The notes beneath the pieces were generated by a model. That model was not told where the DNA came from, made no database searches, and saw only the letters and a program-made list of their open reading frames with translations. Shown piece by piece: positions 1 through 8,708 of a stretch of 64,000 nucleotides of DNA; within the stretch, counting starts at the first letter, position 1; each line of letters starts with the position of its first letter. The DNA comes from Kosakonia cowanii JCM 10956 = DSM 18146. Lineage in GTDB: Bacteria; Pseudomonadota; Gammaproteobacteria; Enterobacterales; Enterobacteriaceae. The DNA lies in contig NZ_CP019445.1 of NCBI RefSeq assembly GCF_001975225.1, positions 4,582,999-4,646,998 of the forward strand. The letters run 5' to 3'. A program made the translations under genes and the position numbers.

Positions 1-70
1 GTCCCATCAACGCAAACCTGAGTTTGCGCGCTGCTCTTCCGTTAGTACTCTCCACGCGACTACTGCTCAT
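1..70 (-). CDS. mntH: MntH manganese/divalent metal transporter, N-terminal fragment
   Basis: Only the first 23 codons are inside the window; the gene runs leftward off the edge. The translated start (MSSSRVESTNGRAARKLRFA) resembles the N-terminus of E. coli MntH, an NRAMP-family proton-coupled Mn2+/Fe2+ importer of the inner membrane. The ATG at 70-68 is chosen because it matches the family N-terminus. mntH diverges from nupC, as in E. coli, and the gap carries MntR-like and Fur-like sites, which fits metal-repressed expression. Confidence 0.9.
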   Translation of the reverse strand, partial: MSSSRVESTNGRAARKLRFALMG

Positions 71-81
71 TTATTGCCCCT

Positions 82-103
82 AAATATAGCCTTTGCTATG
101 TTT
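82..103 (-). promoter_or_regulatory. MntR operator upstream of mntH
   Basis: An imperfect 22-bp inverted repeat has half-sites AAATATAGC and GCTATGTTT separated by CTTT. It closely matches the palindrome known upstream of E. coli mntH, where Mn-loaded MntR represses. It lies 12 bp upstream of the mntH start codon. Confidence 0.8.
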
Positions 104-117
104 GATGCTACCAAAAT

Positions 118-136
118 GAGAATGATTATCAAGATC
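118..136. promoter_or_regulatory. Fur box upstream of mntH
   Basis: The 19-mer GAGAATGATTATCAAGATC matches the Fur consensus at 15 of 19 positions. Dual MntR and Fur control is established for mntH in E. coli and Salmonella, and the position next to the MntR palindrome agrees. Confidence 0.65.
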
Positions 137-293
137 ATTAAGATGGGTTTACTTGATTTCTCTGATAGCCTGAAACAATAGAAGGGTTGAATGCCAAGGA
201 TGGTGACGGCGGCGACAACATTTACCGCAGCGTTATGTTATGAGTCTAGCAGCGTGACGCAACTTTTCACGGCCTTTATTAACATACCTGAAT

Positions 294-339
294 TGTATGT
301 TTGATCACTAATTTTGAGTCTGGTCACAGGACATTAATA
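294..339 (+). promoter_or_regulatory. nupC promoter region with CRP-like sites
   Basis: A CRP-like site TTTGA-N6-TCACA lies at 313-328, and a weaker one at 294-309. An AT-rich -10 candidate (TTAATAT) lies near 333-339. In E. coli nupC is activated by CRP-cAMP and repressed by CytR, usually from paired CRP sites. The exact start of transcription is not evident. The rest of the 71-423 gap shows no gene. Confidence 0.45.
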
Positions 340-423
340 TAGTGTGCCTTTGATCTCGTTTTCTTTTGTCTTGTTACATAGAATGTGCACGAAATTCCTA
401 CCCGTCTCATATTTGGAGCAAAT

Positions 424-1611
424 ATGTCCCGCGTTCTGCACTTTGTCCTGGCGCTTGCTGTTGTGGCGCTGCTTGCCTTGCTCGTGAGCAGCGATCGCAA
501 AAAGATCCGCATCCGCTTTGTTATTCAACTGCTGGTGATTGAAGTTGTGCTGGCCTGGTTCTTCCTCAACTCTGATGTTGGCCTCGGCTTCGTAAAAGGC
601 TTCTCCGAGATGTTTGAAAAACTGCTCGGCTTTGCCAACGAAGGCACCAACTTCGTCTTCGGCAAAATGAATGACGAAGGCCTGGCCTTCTTCTTCCTGA
701 AAGTGCTCTGCCCGATCGTCTTTATCTCTGCGCTGATTGGTATTTTGCAGCACATTCGCGTACTGCCGATTGTGATTCGCGCCATCGGTACGGTGCTGTC
801 GAAAGTGAACGGCATGGGTAAACTGGAATCGTTTAACGCGGTCAGCTCCCTGATTCTGGGTCAATCTGAGAACTTTATTGCTTATAAAGATATCCTCGGC
901 AAAATGTCACGCAACCGCATGTACACCATGGCTGCGACCGCAATGTCGACGGTTTCAATGTCGATTGTGGGTGCCTACATGACCATGCTGCAACCGAAAT
1001 ATGTCGTCGCGGCGCTGGTGCTGAACATGTTCAGTACCTTTATCGTGCTCTCGCTGCTCAACCCGTACCGCGTGGATGAGAGCGAAGAGAACTTGCAGAT
1101 GGCGAAACTGCACGAAGGTCAGAGCTTCTTTGAGATGCTGGGTGAATACATTCTGGCAGGTTTTAAAGTGGCGATTATCGTTGCGGCGATGCTGATTGGC
1201 TTTATCGCGCTGATTTCCGGCCTGAACGCCCTCTTCGCTGCCGTGCTGGGCATCTCCTTCCAGGGCATTCTGGGGTACATCTTCTACCCGGTTGCCTGGG
1301 TGCTGGGCGTCCCGGCTCATGAAGCGTTGCAGGTGGCGAGTATCATGGCGACCAAACTGGTCTCCAACGAATTCGTGGCGATGATGGATCTGCAGAAAAT
1401 TGCCTCCACCCTCTCTCCACGTTCGGAAGGTATCCTCTCGGTCTTCCTGGTCTCCTTTGCTAACTTCTCCTCTATCGGCATTATCGCAGGCGCGATCAAA
1501 GGCCTGAACGAAGAGCAGGGCAACGTGGTTTCCCGCTTTGGTCTGAAGCTGGTTTACGGTTCGACGCTGGTGAGCGTGCTCTCTGCGGCGATCGCGGCGC
1601 TGGTTATCTGA
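424..1611 (+). CDS. nupC: Nucleoside permease NupC (proton symporter)
   Basis: Inner-membrane concentrative nucleoside transporter (CNT family) that imports most nucleosides except guanosine by proton symport. The 395-residue product is nearly identical in layout to E. coli NupC (400 residues), with the conserved [17 protein letters not shown] region and the [14 protein letters not shown] region near the C-terminus. The ATG at 424 is chosen because GGAG at 415-418 sits 5 nt upstream and [19 protein letters not shown] aligns with the E. coli start; an earlier in-frame ATG at 385 lacks this support. About five residues are missing compared with E. coli just before the [13 protein letters not shown] segment. 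It is monocistronic, followed by a strong hairpin terminator. Confidence 0.96.
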   Translation: MSRVLHFVLALAVVALLALLVSSDRKKIRIRFVIQLLVIEVVLAWFFLNSDVGLGFVKGFSEMFEKLLGFANEGTNFVFGKMNDEGLAFFFLKVLCPIVFISALIGILQHIRVLPIVIRAIGTVLSKVNGMGKLESFNAVSSLILGQSENFIAYKDILGKMSRNRMYTMAATAMSTVSMSIVGAYMTMLQPKYVVAALVLNMFSTFIVLSLLNPYRVDESEENLQMAKLHEGQSFFEMLGEYILAGFKVAIIVAAMLIGFIALISGLNALFAAVLGISFQGILGYIFYPVAWVLGVPAHEALQVASIMATKLVSNEFVAMMDLQKIASTLSPRSEGILSVFLVSFANFSSIGIIAGAIKGLNEEQGNVVSRFGLKLVYGSTLVSVLSAAIAALVI

Positions 1612-1628
1612 TTCGAACATGCGTTAAC

Positions 1629-1656
1629 AAAAACCGGGGCCTGCCCCGGTTTTTTT
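1629..1656. terminator. Rho-independent terminator shared by nupC and pdeA
   Basis: A GC-rich hairpin with arms AACCGGGGC and GCCCCGGTT is flanked by A and T tracts on both sides. It can therefore stop nupC on the plus strand and pdeA on the minus strand. Confidence 0.9.
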
Positions 1657-3826
1657 ATGCCAGCGGCTGCGGCTTGCCGAGCAGATAGCCCTGCAGGTAA
1701 TCAACGCCCGCATTCAGCAGCAGCTCGCGCTGCGCCTCGCTCTCCACGTACTCGGCCACCACCGTCAGACCTTTGGCCTTCGCCAGATCGCATATCGCTT
1801 TCACGATCATCGCATCCTGCGGATCAGTGAGGATATCGCGCACAAAACAGCCGTCGATTTTGATGATATCCGCCTTGATGCGCTTTAAACGTTCGAAGTT
1901 GGCGTAGCCGGTGCCGAAGTCATCAATGGCGATCATAAACCCCGCCTCGCGTAAGCGCGTGATATTACGGATGCTCACTTCCGAGTGAGAGAAGGCCTGC
2001 TCCTCGGTAATTTCGATAATCACCGCCTGTGCGGCGATACCGTAGCGCGCAAACAGTGCAAGAAACTGCGTAGCGAAGGATTGTTGCATCAGGGTCAGCG
2101 GCATCAGATTGAGGGAGAAACGCGCCTTTGCAGCGGGCTGCGGATGCGCCTGCATCCATTTCAGCAGCGTTTCGACGACCTGCATATCGAAGCGCGAACC
2201 GAGATCGAACTGGGCAATCACCGGAATAAACTGGTCAGGCGTGATGATATGACCGTCGCTGACCAGCCTTGAGAGGATCTCGTGATAGCCCTCGCCACTG
2301 GCATCGACGATGGGCTGGGCATAGAGCGTAATGCCGCCCTCCTCCAGCGCCCGTTTCACCCTCTCCAGTTGCAGCACGCGCTCAGTGGTCTGGGTATTCA
2401 CTTCCGCCAGGCTGTTAGTGAGCGCCAGCACGCGATTTTCGCTGTCCGTCTGCTCTGACAGCCAACTCAGTTGGCCGAGCGTCTGCTGCAACGCCTCCCG
2501 GTTGCCCTGCAGTTCGCCCCACGAGGCACCGAATTCAATCTCCAGCGGGTTCTTATTCCAGCAGATGCGCTGGCTGTTAAGGCGATCCAACATCGAGTGC
2601 AGGCGCGCCAGGGTTTCTGGCCCATTGAGTAGCAGGAGTAATTCACTGCCGGGCAGCTGAAAAAAATGCTCTCCTTCACGCAGCCAGGGTTGCAGCGTCC
2701 GGGTGACGCTGCGCTTCACATGCACGCGCATCATCATGCCGAAGTGACGGCTGAGAAAATCGAGATTTTTCATATGCAGGCAGCAGACGATGCTGCCCGG
2801 CTGGCGCTCCACTTCTCTTTCCAGCGCACGCAAATTGGGCAACCCGGTGAGGGGATCGCTCATCGCTTGCGCCTGCCAGCGCCGCTTTAGCCACAGGCTG
2901 CGGTTGAAAACGCGGATGTTATAGAGCAGGCAGACGGTGAAACAGATCAACACTGACATGACAAACGCCAGCGAGTAATCCGCACGTACGCCATGAAAAA
3001 AGTTGTTGTTATAGGCCAGTAACAGGAAAGCCGATATGGACCAGCTCAGCGTCAGAAAAGTGCCCGGCAGGCGGCTACAGCCAAAATTGAAGATAATAAA
3101 GATCACTGGTACCAGATAACCGGCAATCAGATCTGATTTATAGGGCGCGCATAGAAGCGCCACAACGGTGATTAATGTCGCCAGCCAGCCCAGGCTAAAT
3201 AAACGTTTTCTTTTGCTAAAACAGGGAACAACGCTACGACGCCACCACACCTTTGCGAAGCGCGGATTGAGGATCATGCGCATCGGATAATAAACAATCA
3301 TGGTAAAAATCAACGCCGAACACATCAAACTCTGAATATCGATTATTGAGAATATTAACGAACCGCTGCCGAAATAATTGGAGAGATAGACCGGATAATT
3401 AAGCCACTCCCCGGCAAGATACATTGCTATTTTTATCCCGACGGGCGCAATAAACCCCAGCCATAAAATGCGTACCCCCATATTTTTATTAGGAATACCG
3501 TAACGCCAGCGCGAACCAAGCTGCCAGCGGACAATGCCGCACACGATAAAGAGAATAAACAGCTGGCAGAAGAGCAGCACTGCCGCTTCGTCGAAAGGCA
3601 GATGAAAGGCAATCTCATTAATGATGGCGAAGCCGACAATGAGCGGCGCAATGGCGTGTCGACCAAATAACAGCAGCAGCGCCAGCGTAACGCTTAACGG
3701 TAACCAGGCGAGATAAATATTGCCGCCATCAACGACCGTTTTCGGCGAAATATAACGGGCTACGGGAATGGCCACCAGGCACATCATTAACGCCAGCAGA
3801 AACGGCTTCACGTAACCGGATTTCAT
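1655..3826 (-). CDS. pdeA: Cyclic-di-GMP phosphodiesterase PdeA (YfeA), MASE1-GGDEF-EAL
   Basis: Membrane-bound enzyme expected to hydrolyse c-di-GMP to pGpG. The 723 residues (E. coli 729) comprise a multi-span MASE1 sensor (about residues 1-310), a GGDEF-like domain (about 325-480) and a C-terminal EAL domain (about 485-720). The GGDEF active-site motif has decayed to GSELL, so cyclase activity is not expected. The EAL domain keeps its catalytic elements: an EIL variant of EAL, NLMP, EITEEQ, AIDDFGTGYANFERLK, the DIIKID lysine, AEYVES and QGYLLGKP. The start codon is the first ATG, preceding MKSGYVKPFLLALMM. Placement downstream of convergent nupC and upstream of the tRNA-Ala pair is as in E. 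coli. Confidence 0.93.
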   Translation of the reverse strand: MKSGYVKPFLLALMMCLVAIPVARYISPKTVVDGGNIYLAWLPLSVTLALLLLFGRHAIAPLIVGFAIINEIAFHLPFDEAAVLLFCQLFILFIVCGIVRWQLGSRWRYGIPNKNMGVRILWLGFIAPVGIKIAMYLAGEWLNYPVYLSNYFGSGSLIFSIIDIQSLMCSALIFTMIVYYPMRMILNPRFAKVWWRRSVVPCFSKRKRLFSLGWLATLITVVALLCAPYKSDLIAGYLVPVIFIIFNFGCSRLPGTFLTLSWSISAFLLLAYNNNFFHGVRADYSLAFVMSVLICFTVCLLYNIRVFNRSLWLKRRWQAQAMSDPLTGLPNLRALEREVERQPGSIVCCLHMKNLDFLSRHFGMMMRVHVKRSVTRTLQPWLREGEHFFQLPGSELLLLLNGPETLARLHSMLDRLNSQRICWNKNPLEIEFGASWGELQGNREALQQTLGQLSWLSEQTDSENRVLALTNSLAEVNTQTTERVLQLERVKRALEEGGITLYAQPIVDASGEGYHEILSRLVSDGHIITPDQFIPVIAQFDLGSRFDMQVVETLLKWMQAHPQPAAKARFSLNLMPLTLMQQSFATQFLALFARYGIAAQAVIIEITEEQAFSHSEVSIRNITRLREAGFMIAIDDFGTGYANFERLKRIKADIIKIDGCFVRDILTDPQDAMIVKAICDLAKAKGLTVVAEYVESEAQRELLLNAGVDYLQGYLLGKPQPLA

Positions 3827-3964
3827 AAAATAATGTCGGCTCTGGTGGTTAAAAAATAATTACCATGAATAATAGGTTTATTGAAAGGGTGAAGCAAGCA
3901 AGGGAAATGGGCGAGAAAATGGCAGAGATGCATCTTTATCAGGCAACAGCGTAGAGAAAACCCG

Positions 3965-3996
3965 AAATAAAAAACCCCCGCGTAAACGCGAGGGTT
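3965..3996 (-). terminator. Terminator of the tRNA-Ala operon
   Basis: On the minus strand the hairpin arms AACCCTCGCG and CGCGGGGGTT pair through one G-T wobble, followed by TTTTTTATTT. On the plus strand the same position would be a C-A mismatch, so it is built for leftward transcription from the tRNA genes. Confidence 0.85.
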
Positions 3997-4003
3997 CAAA
4001 TTT

Positions 4004-4079
<76 letters not shown>

Positions 4080-4120
4080 ACAATGTTACTTTACGCACCA
4101 GTTCCGTTGGGTTCGGAATT

Positions 4121-4196
<76 letters not shown>

Positions 4197-4228
4197 ATCG
4201 CGTAAAGCGTGTCGTGTTGACGGGCGGC

Positions 4229-4257
4229 ATGATATGAATTCCCTTGTCAGGTGTCAA
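4229..4257 (-). promoter_or_regulatory. Sigma-70 promoter of the tRNA-Ala operon
   Basis: On the minus strand a -35 TTGACA (4252-4257) and a -10 TATCAT (4229-4234) are separated by exactly 17 bp. A GC-rich discriminator (GCCGCCCG) follows, as is typical of stringently controlled stable-RNA promoters. Confidence 0.85.
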
Positions 4258-4416
4258 CGGCAAAATCACCACCCCTTTATCAACCGCTGAAAAAGCATGC
4301 AATTGAATCCCCTTGCGAAGCGCCTCGCAGCCAGCAGTTAAACCTGTCACATTTTCTTCTAAAATGGTGCTATAACATAAACCACTAATTACCCTTACTA
4401 CTCACCGGGAAATTAT

Positions 4417-4776
4417 ATGCTCAAGGAACGAATGACGCCGGAAGAGCTGGCTACGCTTACCGGGTACAGCCGGCAAACCATCAATAAATGGGTGCGTAAA
4501 GAGGGGTGGATCACCTCGCCAAAACCTGGCGTTCAGGGAGGAAAAGCCCGCCTGGTTCACGTTAATGAACAGGTTCGCGCCTTTATCCGCAGCGCGCAGC
4601 GCAATGAACTCTCCCCTTCTACCGACAACTCCAGCAGCGACGCTTCGCTGGAAGCACTTCTGCTCAGGCTGGCAAAAGAGATGACCGACGCCGAGCGCAC
4701 TCTGCTCTCTTCAATGCTTTTACGCGACGGCATCACCGGCCTGTTGCAACGTTTAGGGATCCGCGACCAGAAATAA
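4417..4776 (+). CDS. yfeC: YfeC putative DNA-binding protein
   Basis: A 119-residue protein matching E. coli YfeC. The N-terminal half is a helix-turn-helix (residues about 7-30, LATLTGYSRQTINKWVRKEG) followed by the SPKPGVQGGKARLVHV wing resembling Mu-type DNA-binding domains. The C-terminal half is helical and ends in LLQRLGIRDQK. Its target is not established. It forms a two-gene unit with the paralogous yfeD, whose start codon lies 1 nt after the yfeC stop, so the two are probably translationally coupled. Confidence 0.9.
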   Translation: MLKERMTPEELATLTGYSRQTINKWVRKEGWITSPKPGVQGGKARLVHVNEQVRAFIRSAQRNELSPSTDNSSSDASLEALLLRLAKEMTDAERTLLSSMLLRDGITGLLQRLGIRDQK

Positions 4777-4777
4777 G

Positions 4778-5170
4778 ATGAACACATTACCAAGCAAAAT
4801 GACCACCGCTGAGTTAGCCAACCGCCTCGGCGTTACACGACAGACCATCAACCGCTGGATAAAACGTCACAAGTGGAAAACCGAGAGTCTCCCCGGCGTA
4901 AAAGGGGGCCGCGCCCGCTACGTATTGATCACGGATAAAGTGCTGAGCCTGGTGATGGAGCTGCCCGCCATGCGCCACAGCGGTTTTAACAGCTCGCTCG
5001 CCGAACCGCCGACGCCTTATCTTACCGCGCCAGGCACCATGCAAAATATCATCAACTCCTTGCAGATGCTTACCGCTGACGAACTACACCAGCTTGAAGT
5101 GCTGCTGGCGCGGGAAGGGCTGAGCACCTTTTGCAGCCGCTTAGGCATTAAGCAGACGGTACAAGAGTAA
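4778..5170 (+). CDS. yfeD: YfeD putative DNA-binding protein
   Basis: A 130-residue paralogue of the upstream YfeC. It has the same helix-turn-helix (LGVTRQTINRWIKRHKW) and GVKGGRARYV wing, and a similar helical C-terminal module ending in SRLGIKQTVQE. The first ATG (4778) abuts the yfeC stop. A second ATG at 4799 begins MTTAEL, but the seven extra residues agree with the length of E. coli YfeD. The function is unknown, and the tandem arrangement suggests an old duplication. Confidence 0.88.
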   Translation: MNTLPSKMTTAELANRLGVTRQTINRWIKRHKWKTESLPGVKGGRARYVLITDKVLSLVMELPAMRHSGFNSSLAEPPTPYLTAPGTMQNIINSLQMLTADELHQLEVLLAREGLSTFCSRLGIKQTVQE

Positions 5171-5194
5171 AAAACCGGCCAGATGCCGGTTTGT
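5170..5194. terminator. Terminator between convergent yfeD and ramA
   Basis: The hairpin arms AAACCGGC and GCCGGTTT (5172-5179 and 5185-5192) are followed on the minus strand by TTTTTT. It should efficiently end the romA-ramA transcript; on the plus strand the T tail is short. Confidence 0.8.
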
Positions 5195-5198
5195 ACTG

Positions 5199-5540
5199 TT
5201 AATGGGTGTGCTGATGGTTTTCACGCCGGTAGGCTCCCGGCGGCAGGTTGAAGGTGCGGGTAAAGATCCGCGTGAAAGTTTGCTGCGAATCGAAGCCATA
5301 TTTCAGGCAGATGTCGTAAACCTTCTGATCGGTGTTGCGTAAATCCTGCGCGGCACGCGCGAGTTTGCGCTCGCGGATATAGCGCCCGAGGCTCTCCCCT
5401 TTGTACTGCAAAAAGAGCCGTTGCAGATGCCACTTGGAGTAGCCTGCGTGCGCGGCAATCTCATCAATACGCAAGGGTTGATGAAGATTGTCGTCGATCC
5501 ACTCGACGATAGTGTCGATAACCTGAGCGGAAATAGTCAT
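5199..5540 (-). CDS. ramA: RamA, AraC/XylS-family multidrug-resistance activator
   Basis: A 113-residue global activator of the MarA/SoxS/Rob group, which in Klebsiella, Salmonella and Enterobacter raises acrAB-tolC expression. Two helix-turn-helix units are visible (IDEIAAHAGYSKWHLQRLFL, and VYDICLKYGFDSQQTFTRIF), with the classic GYSKWHLQR recognition helix. The ATG at 5540 is chosen because MTISAQVIDTIVEWIDDNLH matches known RamA starts and a G-rich Shine-Dalgarno (AGGGGGGAT) precedes it; an in-frame ATG eight codons upstream is less likely. It lies 37 nt downstream of romA in the same direction and is probably cotranscribed, under RamR control from 6736-6755. Confidence 0.95.
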   Translation of the reverse strand: MTISAQVIDTIVEWIDDNLHQPLRIDEIAAHAGYSKWHLQRLFLQYKGESLGRYIRERKLARAAQDLRNTDQKVYDICLKYGFDSQQTFTRIFTRTFNLPPGAYRRENHQHTH

Positions 5541-5577
5541 GCTGCGATCCCCCCTGCACTTCAATTAATTAAATGGT

Positions 5578-6678
5578 TTATTCCCACCAGGCGCTGAATG
5601 TTTGCGCCGTATCGGCCGCAAACACCACTTCGCCCAGCTTCGGTGTCAGTAAGCGAAACTCTTTATCGCGGCTGGCAGCCGCTAAACGTTTGTACGGATC
5701 GTCCCAGCTGTGTTTTGCCAACACAAAACGCCCGGCATGGCCCGGCAGCACTGCGCGTGCCTGCAGATCCTGCGCCGCCTGCGCGCTCTGCTCCGGCATC
5801 ATATGAATATATTTCCACGCCTCGTCGTACTGCCCATTCTCCATAATGGCAATATCGATGGGGCCAAACCTGTCGCCGATGGCCTTAAAGTGCGGGCCAT
5901 AACCGCTGTCGCCGCTGTAGTAGACTTTGCGTTCAGGCGTGACAAACAGAAAGCTGGCCCACAGCGTCTGGTTGCGCTTCAGCCCACGGCCGGAGAAGTG
6001 ACGGGCGGGCAGAATATTGACGCTAAGCGTATCGCTGACCTGCACGCTCTGTTGCCAGTCCGCCTCCTCAATCTTCGCCGCGTCCATCCCCCAGTAACGC
6101 AGATGGGAGCCGACGCCGAGTGGCGTAACAACCCGTTTGATCTTCGGCATCAGCGCATTGATGGTGGCGTGATCGAGGTGGTCATAGTGGTCGTGGGAGA
6201 TAATCAGCAGATCGATCTTCGGCATACTCTCTGCGGTCCAGACGCCGTTACCAGCAAACGCTTTGTTGAGAAAGGAGAACGGCGCAGCGTAGTCGCTCAG
6301 TACCGGGTCGATCAGGATACGTTTGCCCGCCAGCTGCATATACCACGAGGAGTGCCCCATCCAGACCAGCGTATCCTCCTGTAGAGGCAGCGCCGCGAGA
6401 TCGGTTGCCACCATCGGCAACGGCTGCTGCGGGCGCGCGTTTTCGCGTTTACCGAAGAGAAAATCCCACCACAATGCCAGCTTATTTTGCTCACCGGTAA
6501 AGCCCGGCGTCGGCAATGTATTGTGAAATGCGCCATCGCGATAATGGGGCGATTTTTCCACGGCGCTGAGCGCCTCACCCTGCGGTGGCTGGCCAAAACC
6601 GGCATTCAGAACAAAAGGTAAGCTTGCAGCAGACGCAACGAGCATAACGACAACCACGCTGATAGTGAGACGTTTCAT
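5578..6678 (-). CDS. romA: RomA, metallo-beta-lactamase-fold protein
   Basis: A 366-residue protein with an N-terminal hydrophobic signal or anchor segment (MKRLTISVVVVMLVASAAS). Its metallo-hydrolase fold is recognisable from GHSSWYMQL, the metal-binding HDHYDHLDH motif and YSGDSGYG further on. It corresponds to RomA, found upstream of ramA in Enterobacter and Klebsiella and historically linked to reduced outer-membrane protein levels. The enzymatic substrate is not known. It is the first gene of the leftward romA-ramA unit and diverges from ramR. Confidence 0.9.
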   Translation of the reverse strand: MKRLTISVVVVMLVASAASLPFVLNAGFGQPPQGEALSAVEKSPHYRDGAFHNTLPTPGFTGEQNKLALWWDFLFGKRENARPQQPLPMVATDLAALPLQEDTLVWMGHSSWYMQLAGKRILIDPVLSDYAAPFSFLNKAFAGNGVWTAESMPKIDLLIISHDHYDHLDHATINALMPKIKRVVTPLGVGSHLRYWGMDAAKIEEADWQQSVQVSDTLSVNILPARHFSGRGLKRNQTLWASFLFVTPERKVYYSGDSGYGPHFKAIGDRFGPIDIAIMENGQYDEAWKYIHMMPEQSAQAAQDLQARAVLPGHAGRFVLAKHSWDDPYKRLAAASRDKEFRLLTPKLGEVVFAADTAQTFSAWWE

Positions 6679-6735
6679 ATCCTGACCCGGCTAAATCGAT
6701 CCCATCCGTTGAGACGATACTCATTGAACTTGATT

Positions 6736-6755
6736 ATGAGTGAGTAAGCACTCAT
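6736..6755. promoter_or_regulatory. RamR operator in the romA-ramR intergenic region
   Basis: A perfect inverted repeat, ATGAGTG-agtaag-CACTCAT, lies between divergent romA and ramR. It has the form known for the TetR-family repressor RamR upstream of ramA in Salmonella and Klebsiella. Its position, 58 bp upstream of the romA start, fits repression of the romA-ramA transcript. Confidence 0.8.
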
Positions 6756-6871
6756 TATAGAAACGAACATTAAATCGTCAAGACGATTTTTCGTTGTTTG
6801 ATATTCGACGTTGCAGCCTCTCAAAGGGCATGTTTCAATCGTGGTTTTTGTAAAAAGCGGAGAAAAGCGGC

Positions 6872-7462
6872 GTGGCTCGTCCGAAGAGTGAAGATAAGAA
6901 ACTGGCATTACTGAAAGCAGCAACCAAGGCGATTGCCCAGTCGGGGATTGCCGCCTCAACCGCGCTTATCGCCCGTAATGCAGGCGTCGCGGAGGGGACA
7001 CTGTTTCGCTACTTCGCCACCAAAGACGATCTGTTGAACGCGCTCTATCTGCATCTGAAAACCGATCTTTGCGGCACCATGCTGGCGAATCTCGACCGCT
7101 CCAGCAGCGATTCGAAGGTGCACACCCACTCCATCTGGGACAGCTATATCGACTGGGGTATTCTCCACCCCAACGGCCATCATGCGGTGCGCCAGATCGC
7201 CATCAGTGAAAAGCTGACCGCCGAAACCAAGCAGCAGGTGGCCGATATCTTCCCGGAGCTGCATGAGCTGTGCCACCGCTCGGTGCGCCCCGTTTTCCTC
7301 TCGGATGAGTACGCCGCCTTTGGCGATGCCATTTTCCTGGCGATGGCGGAAACTACCATTAACTTTGCGGGACGCGATCCTTCACGGACCAAAGAACTGA
7401 AGCGCCTCGGCTTTGAGGCGATGTGGCGCGCGCTGGCGAATGAGGAAAACGATGGAGAGTAA
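6872..7462 (+). CDS. ramR: RamR, TetR-family repressor of ramA
   Basis: A 196-residue regulator. The N-terminal TetR helix-turn-helix spans about residues 10-55 ([20 protein letters not shown], then [19 protein letters not shown]); the rest is the helical ligand-binding domain. The start is GTG at 6872, giving [10 protein letters not shown], with a GGAG about 9 nt upstream. RamR represses ramA and is inactivated by bile acids and drugs in related species, so loss of function gives multidrug resistance. This copy looks intact. The last 11 nt overlap the start of ybdF. Confidence 0.93.
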   Translation: MARPKSEDKKLALLKAATKAIAQSGIAASTALIARNAGVAEGTLFRYFATKDDLLNALYLHLKTDLCGTMLANLDRSSSDSKVHTHSIWDSYIDWGILHPNGHHAVRQIAISEKLTAETKQQVADIFPELHELCHRSVRPVFLSDEYAAFGDAIFLAMAETTINFAGRDPSRTKELKRLGFEAMWRALANEENDGE

Positions 7463-7817
7463 AACCTTGCAGGAGAGCGCTCATCGCTACGCGCTGTCGC
7501 TCCCCTTTACCGAGCACTGCTGGCCGTTTGGCCCGGAACATGACGTGTTCAAAGTGTGCGGCAAGATCTTTATGATGACCACCACCGCCCACGGCAGGCC
7601 GATGGTAACGATGAAATCGGAGCCGCAGACTGCCCTGCTTAACCAGCAGATCTACCCCAGCATTGAACCGGGCTATCACATGAATAAGAAGCACTGGATT
7701 TCGGTCTACGCAGGCGATGAGATTGACCTCCCGCTGCTCGAATCACTGATCCAGCACTCCTGGGATCGCGTGGTCGACACCCTGCCGCGAAAAGATCAGA
7801 AGCGCCTGCGCCCTTAA
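7452..7817 (+). CDS. ybdF: YbdF, MmcQ/YjbR-family protein
   Basis: A 121-residue member of the MmcQ/YjbR (CyaY-like fold) family, matching E. coli YbdF through [20 protein letters not shown] and [20 protein letters not shown] segments. The ATG at 7452 is chosen because GAGG at 7442-7445 precedes it by 6 nt and the N-terminus agrees with YbdF. It overlaps ramR by 11 nt, so the two are probably translationally coupled. The biochemical role is unknown. In E. coli ybdF lies near pheP, nfsB, ybdJ and ybdK, several of which are also in this block. Confidence 0.88.
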   Translation: MESKTLQESAHRYALSLPFTEHCWPFGPEHDVFKVCGKIFMMTTTAHGRPMVTMKSEPQTALLNQQIYPSIEPGYHMNKKHWISVYAGDEIDLPLLESLIQHSWDRVVDTLPRKDQKRLRP

Positions 7818-8686
7818 GCGTTCTGCGCCAGCCATTGCAGCGCCTGCTCGCCCTGCTCATCCACCGGCATATAGACCAGTAACCGCGATCCGTTGCGCGG
7901 CGCGGAGTACCAGTACATCTGCTGCAGGGTAATCGTGCCGAGTTGCGGGTGCGCAAAGACCTTGACCTTATTCTCCACGCCGCTCACTTCATAGTGCTTG
8001 CGCCACAGCGTTTCAAACTCCGCCGACGCCGCGCAAAAGCGCGCCAGCTTCGCTTCCCATATCGCATCACCGCGATGCGCGGCCATGGCCGCCCGGAAAT
8101 AGGCAACGAAGGTCGAAAGCACCTGATCATCCAGCCCTAAGCGGCTGCGCCACTGCGGATGGGTTAAGTAGAGATAGATGCAGTTGCGGTCATCTTCCGA
8201 GATTTCGTCAAACTTGATGCCCATCAGGCGCTCAAAACCTGCATTCCACGCGACAATATCGAAATTGGGTTTCTGAATACTGGCAGGATTCGGCAGCAGG
8301 CTGTCCAGCAGGCGGCGCGTGCTGTCGCTGATGCCTTCGCACTGCGGGGAGTTGAGCGCTTCGGTCGGCGCTAGCCCAGCCAGCAGAAAGAGATGCCGCG
8401 TCTCGGTTGGCGTGCACTGCAATGCGGAGGCAATCGCCTGCAAAACATTAGCAGAGGGGTTCACCTCGCGGCCCTGCTCCAGCCAGGTGTACCAGGTGAC
8501 ACCGACATCGGCTAGCAGCGCCACCTCTTCGCGCCTGAGGCCCGGCGTGCGCCGCCGGCTGCTGCGCGGCAGGCCGAGGCGCTGCGGGTCGAGGCTTTCG
8601 CGCCGCGCGCGCAGAAACGCGCCCAGCTGTTTGCGGCTCTCTTCAAGCAGCGCCAGCTGCGGCTGTTTATCCACCATCAACGTCAT
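7814..8686 (-). CDS. XRE-family regulator with MmyB-type ligand-binding domain
   Basis: A 290-residue transcription factor. An N-terminal Cro/C1-type helix-turn-helix (about residues 15-75, including [20 protein letters not shown] and WYTWLEQGR) is followed by the MmyB-like domain (about 110-275: [15 protein letters not shown], then [15 protein letters not shown]). The ATG at 8686 is chosen because GGAGGG lies just upstream; an in-frame ATG 27 codons earlier would run through the divergent promoter. It diverges from an MFS pump, and the 107-bp gap contains a repeated GTACCCGT motif, so it probably regulates the pump. The ligand is unknown. Confidence 0.8.
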   Translation of the reverse strand: MTLMVDKQPQLALLEESRKQLGAFLRARRESLDPQRLGLPRSSRRRTPGLRREEVALLADVGVTWYTWLEQGREVNPSANVLQAIASALQCTPTETRHLFLLAGLAPTEALNSPQCEGISDSTRRLLDSLLPNPASIQKPNFDIVAWNAGFERLMGIKFDEISEDDRNCIYLYLTHPQWRSRLGLDDQVLSTFVAYFRAAMAAHRGDAIWEAKLARFCAASAEFETLWRKHYEVSGVENKVKVFAHPQLGTITLQQMYWYSAPRNGSRLLVYMPVDEQGEQALQWLAQNA

Positions 8687-8708
8687 AAACCCTCCAGCAT
8701 GGTAGTGC

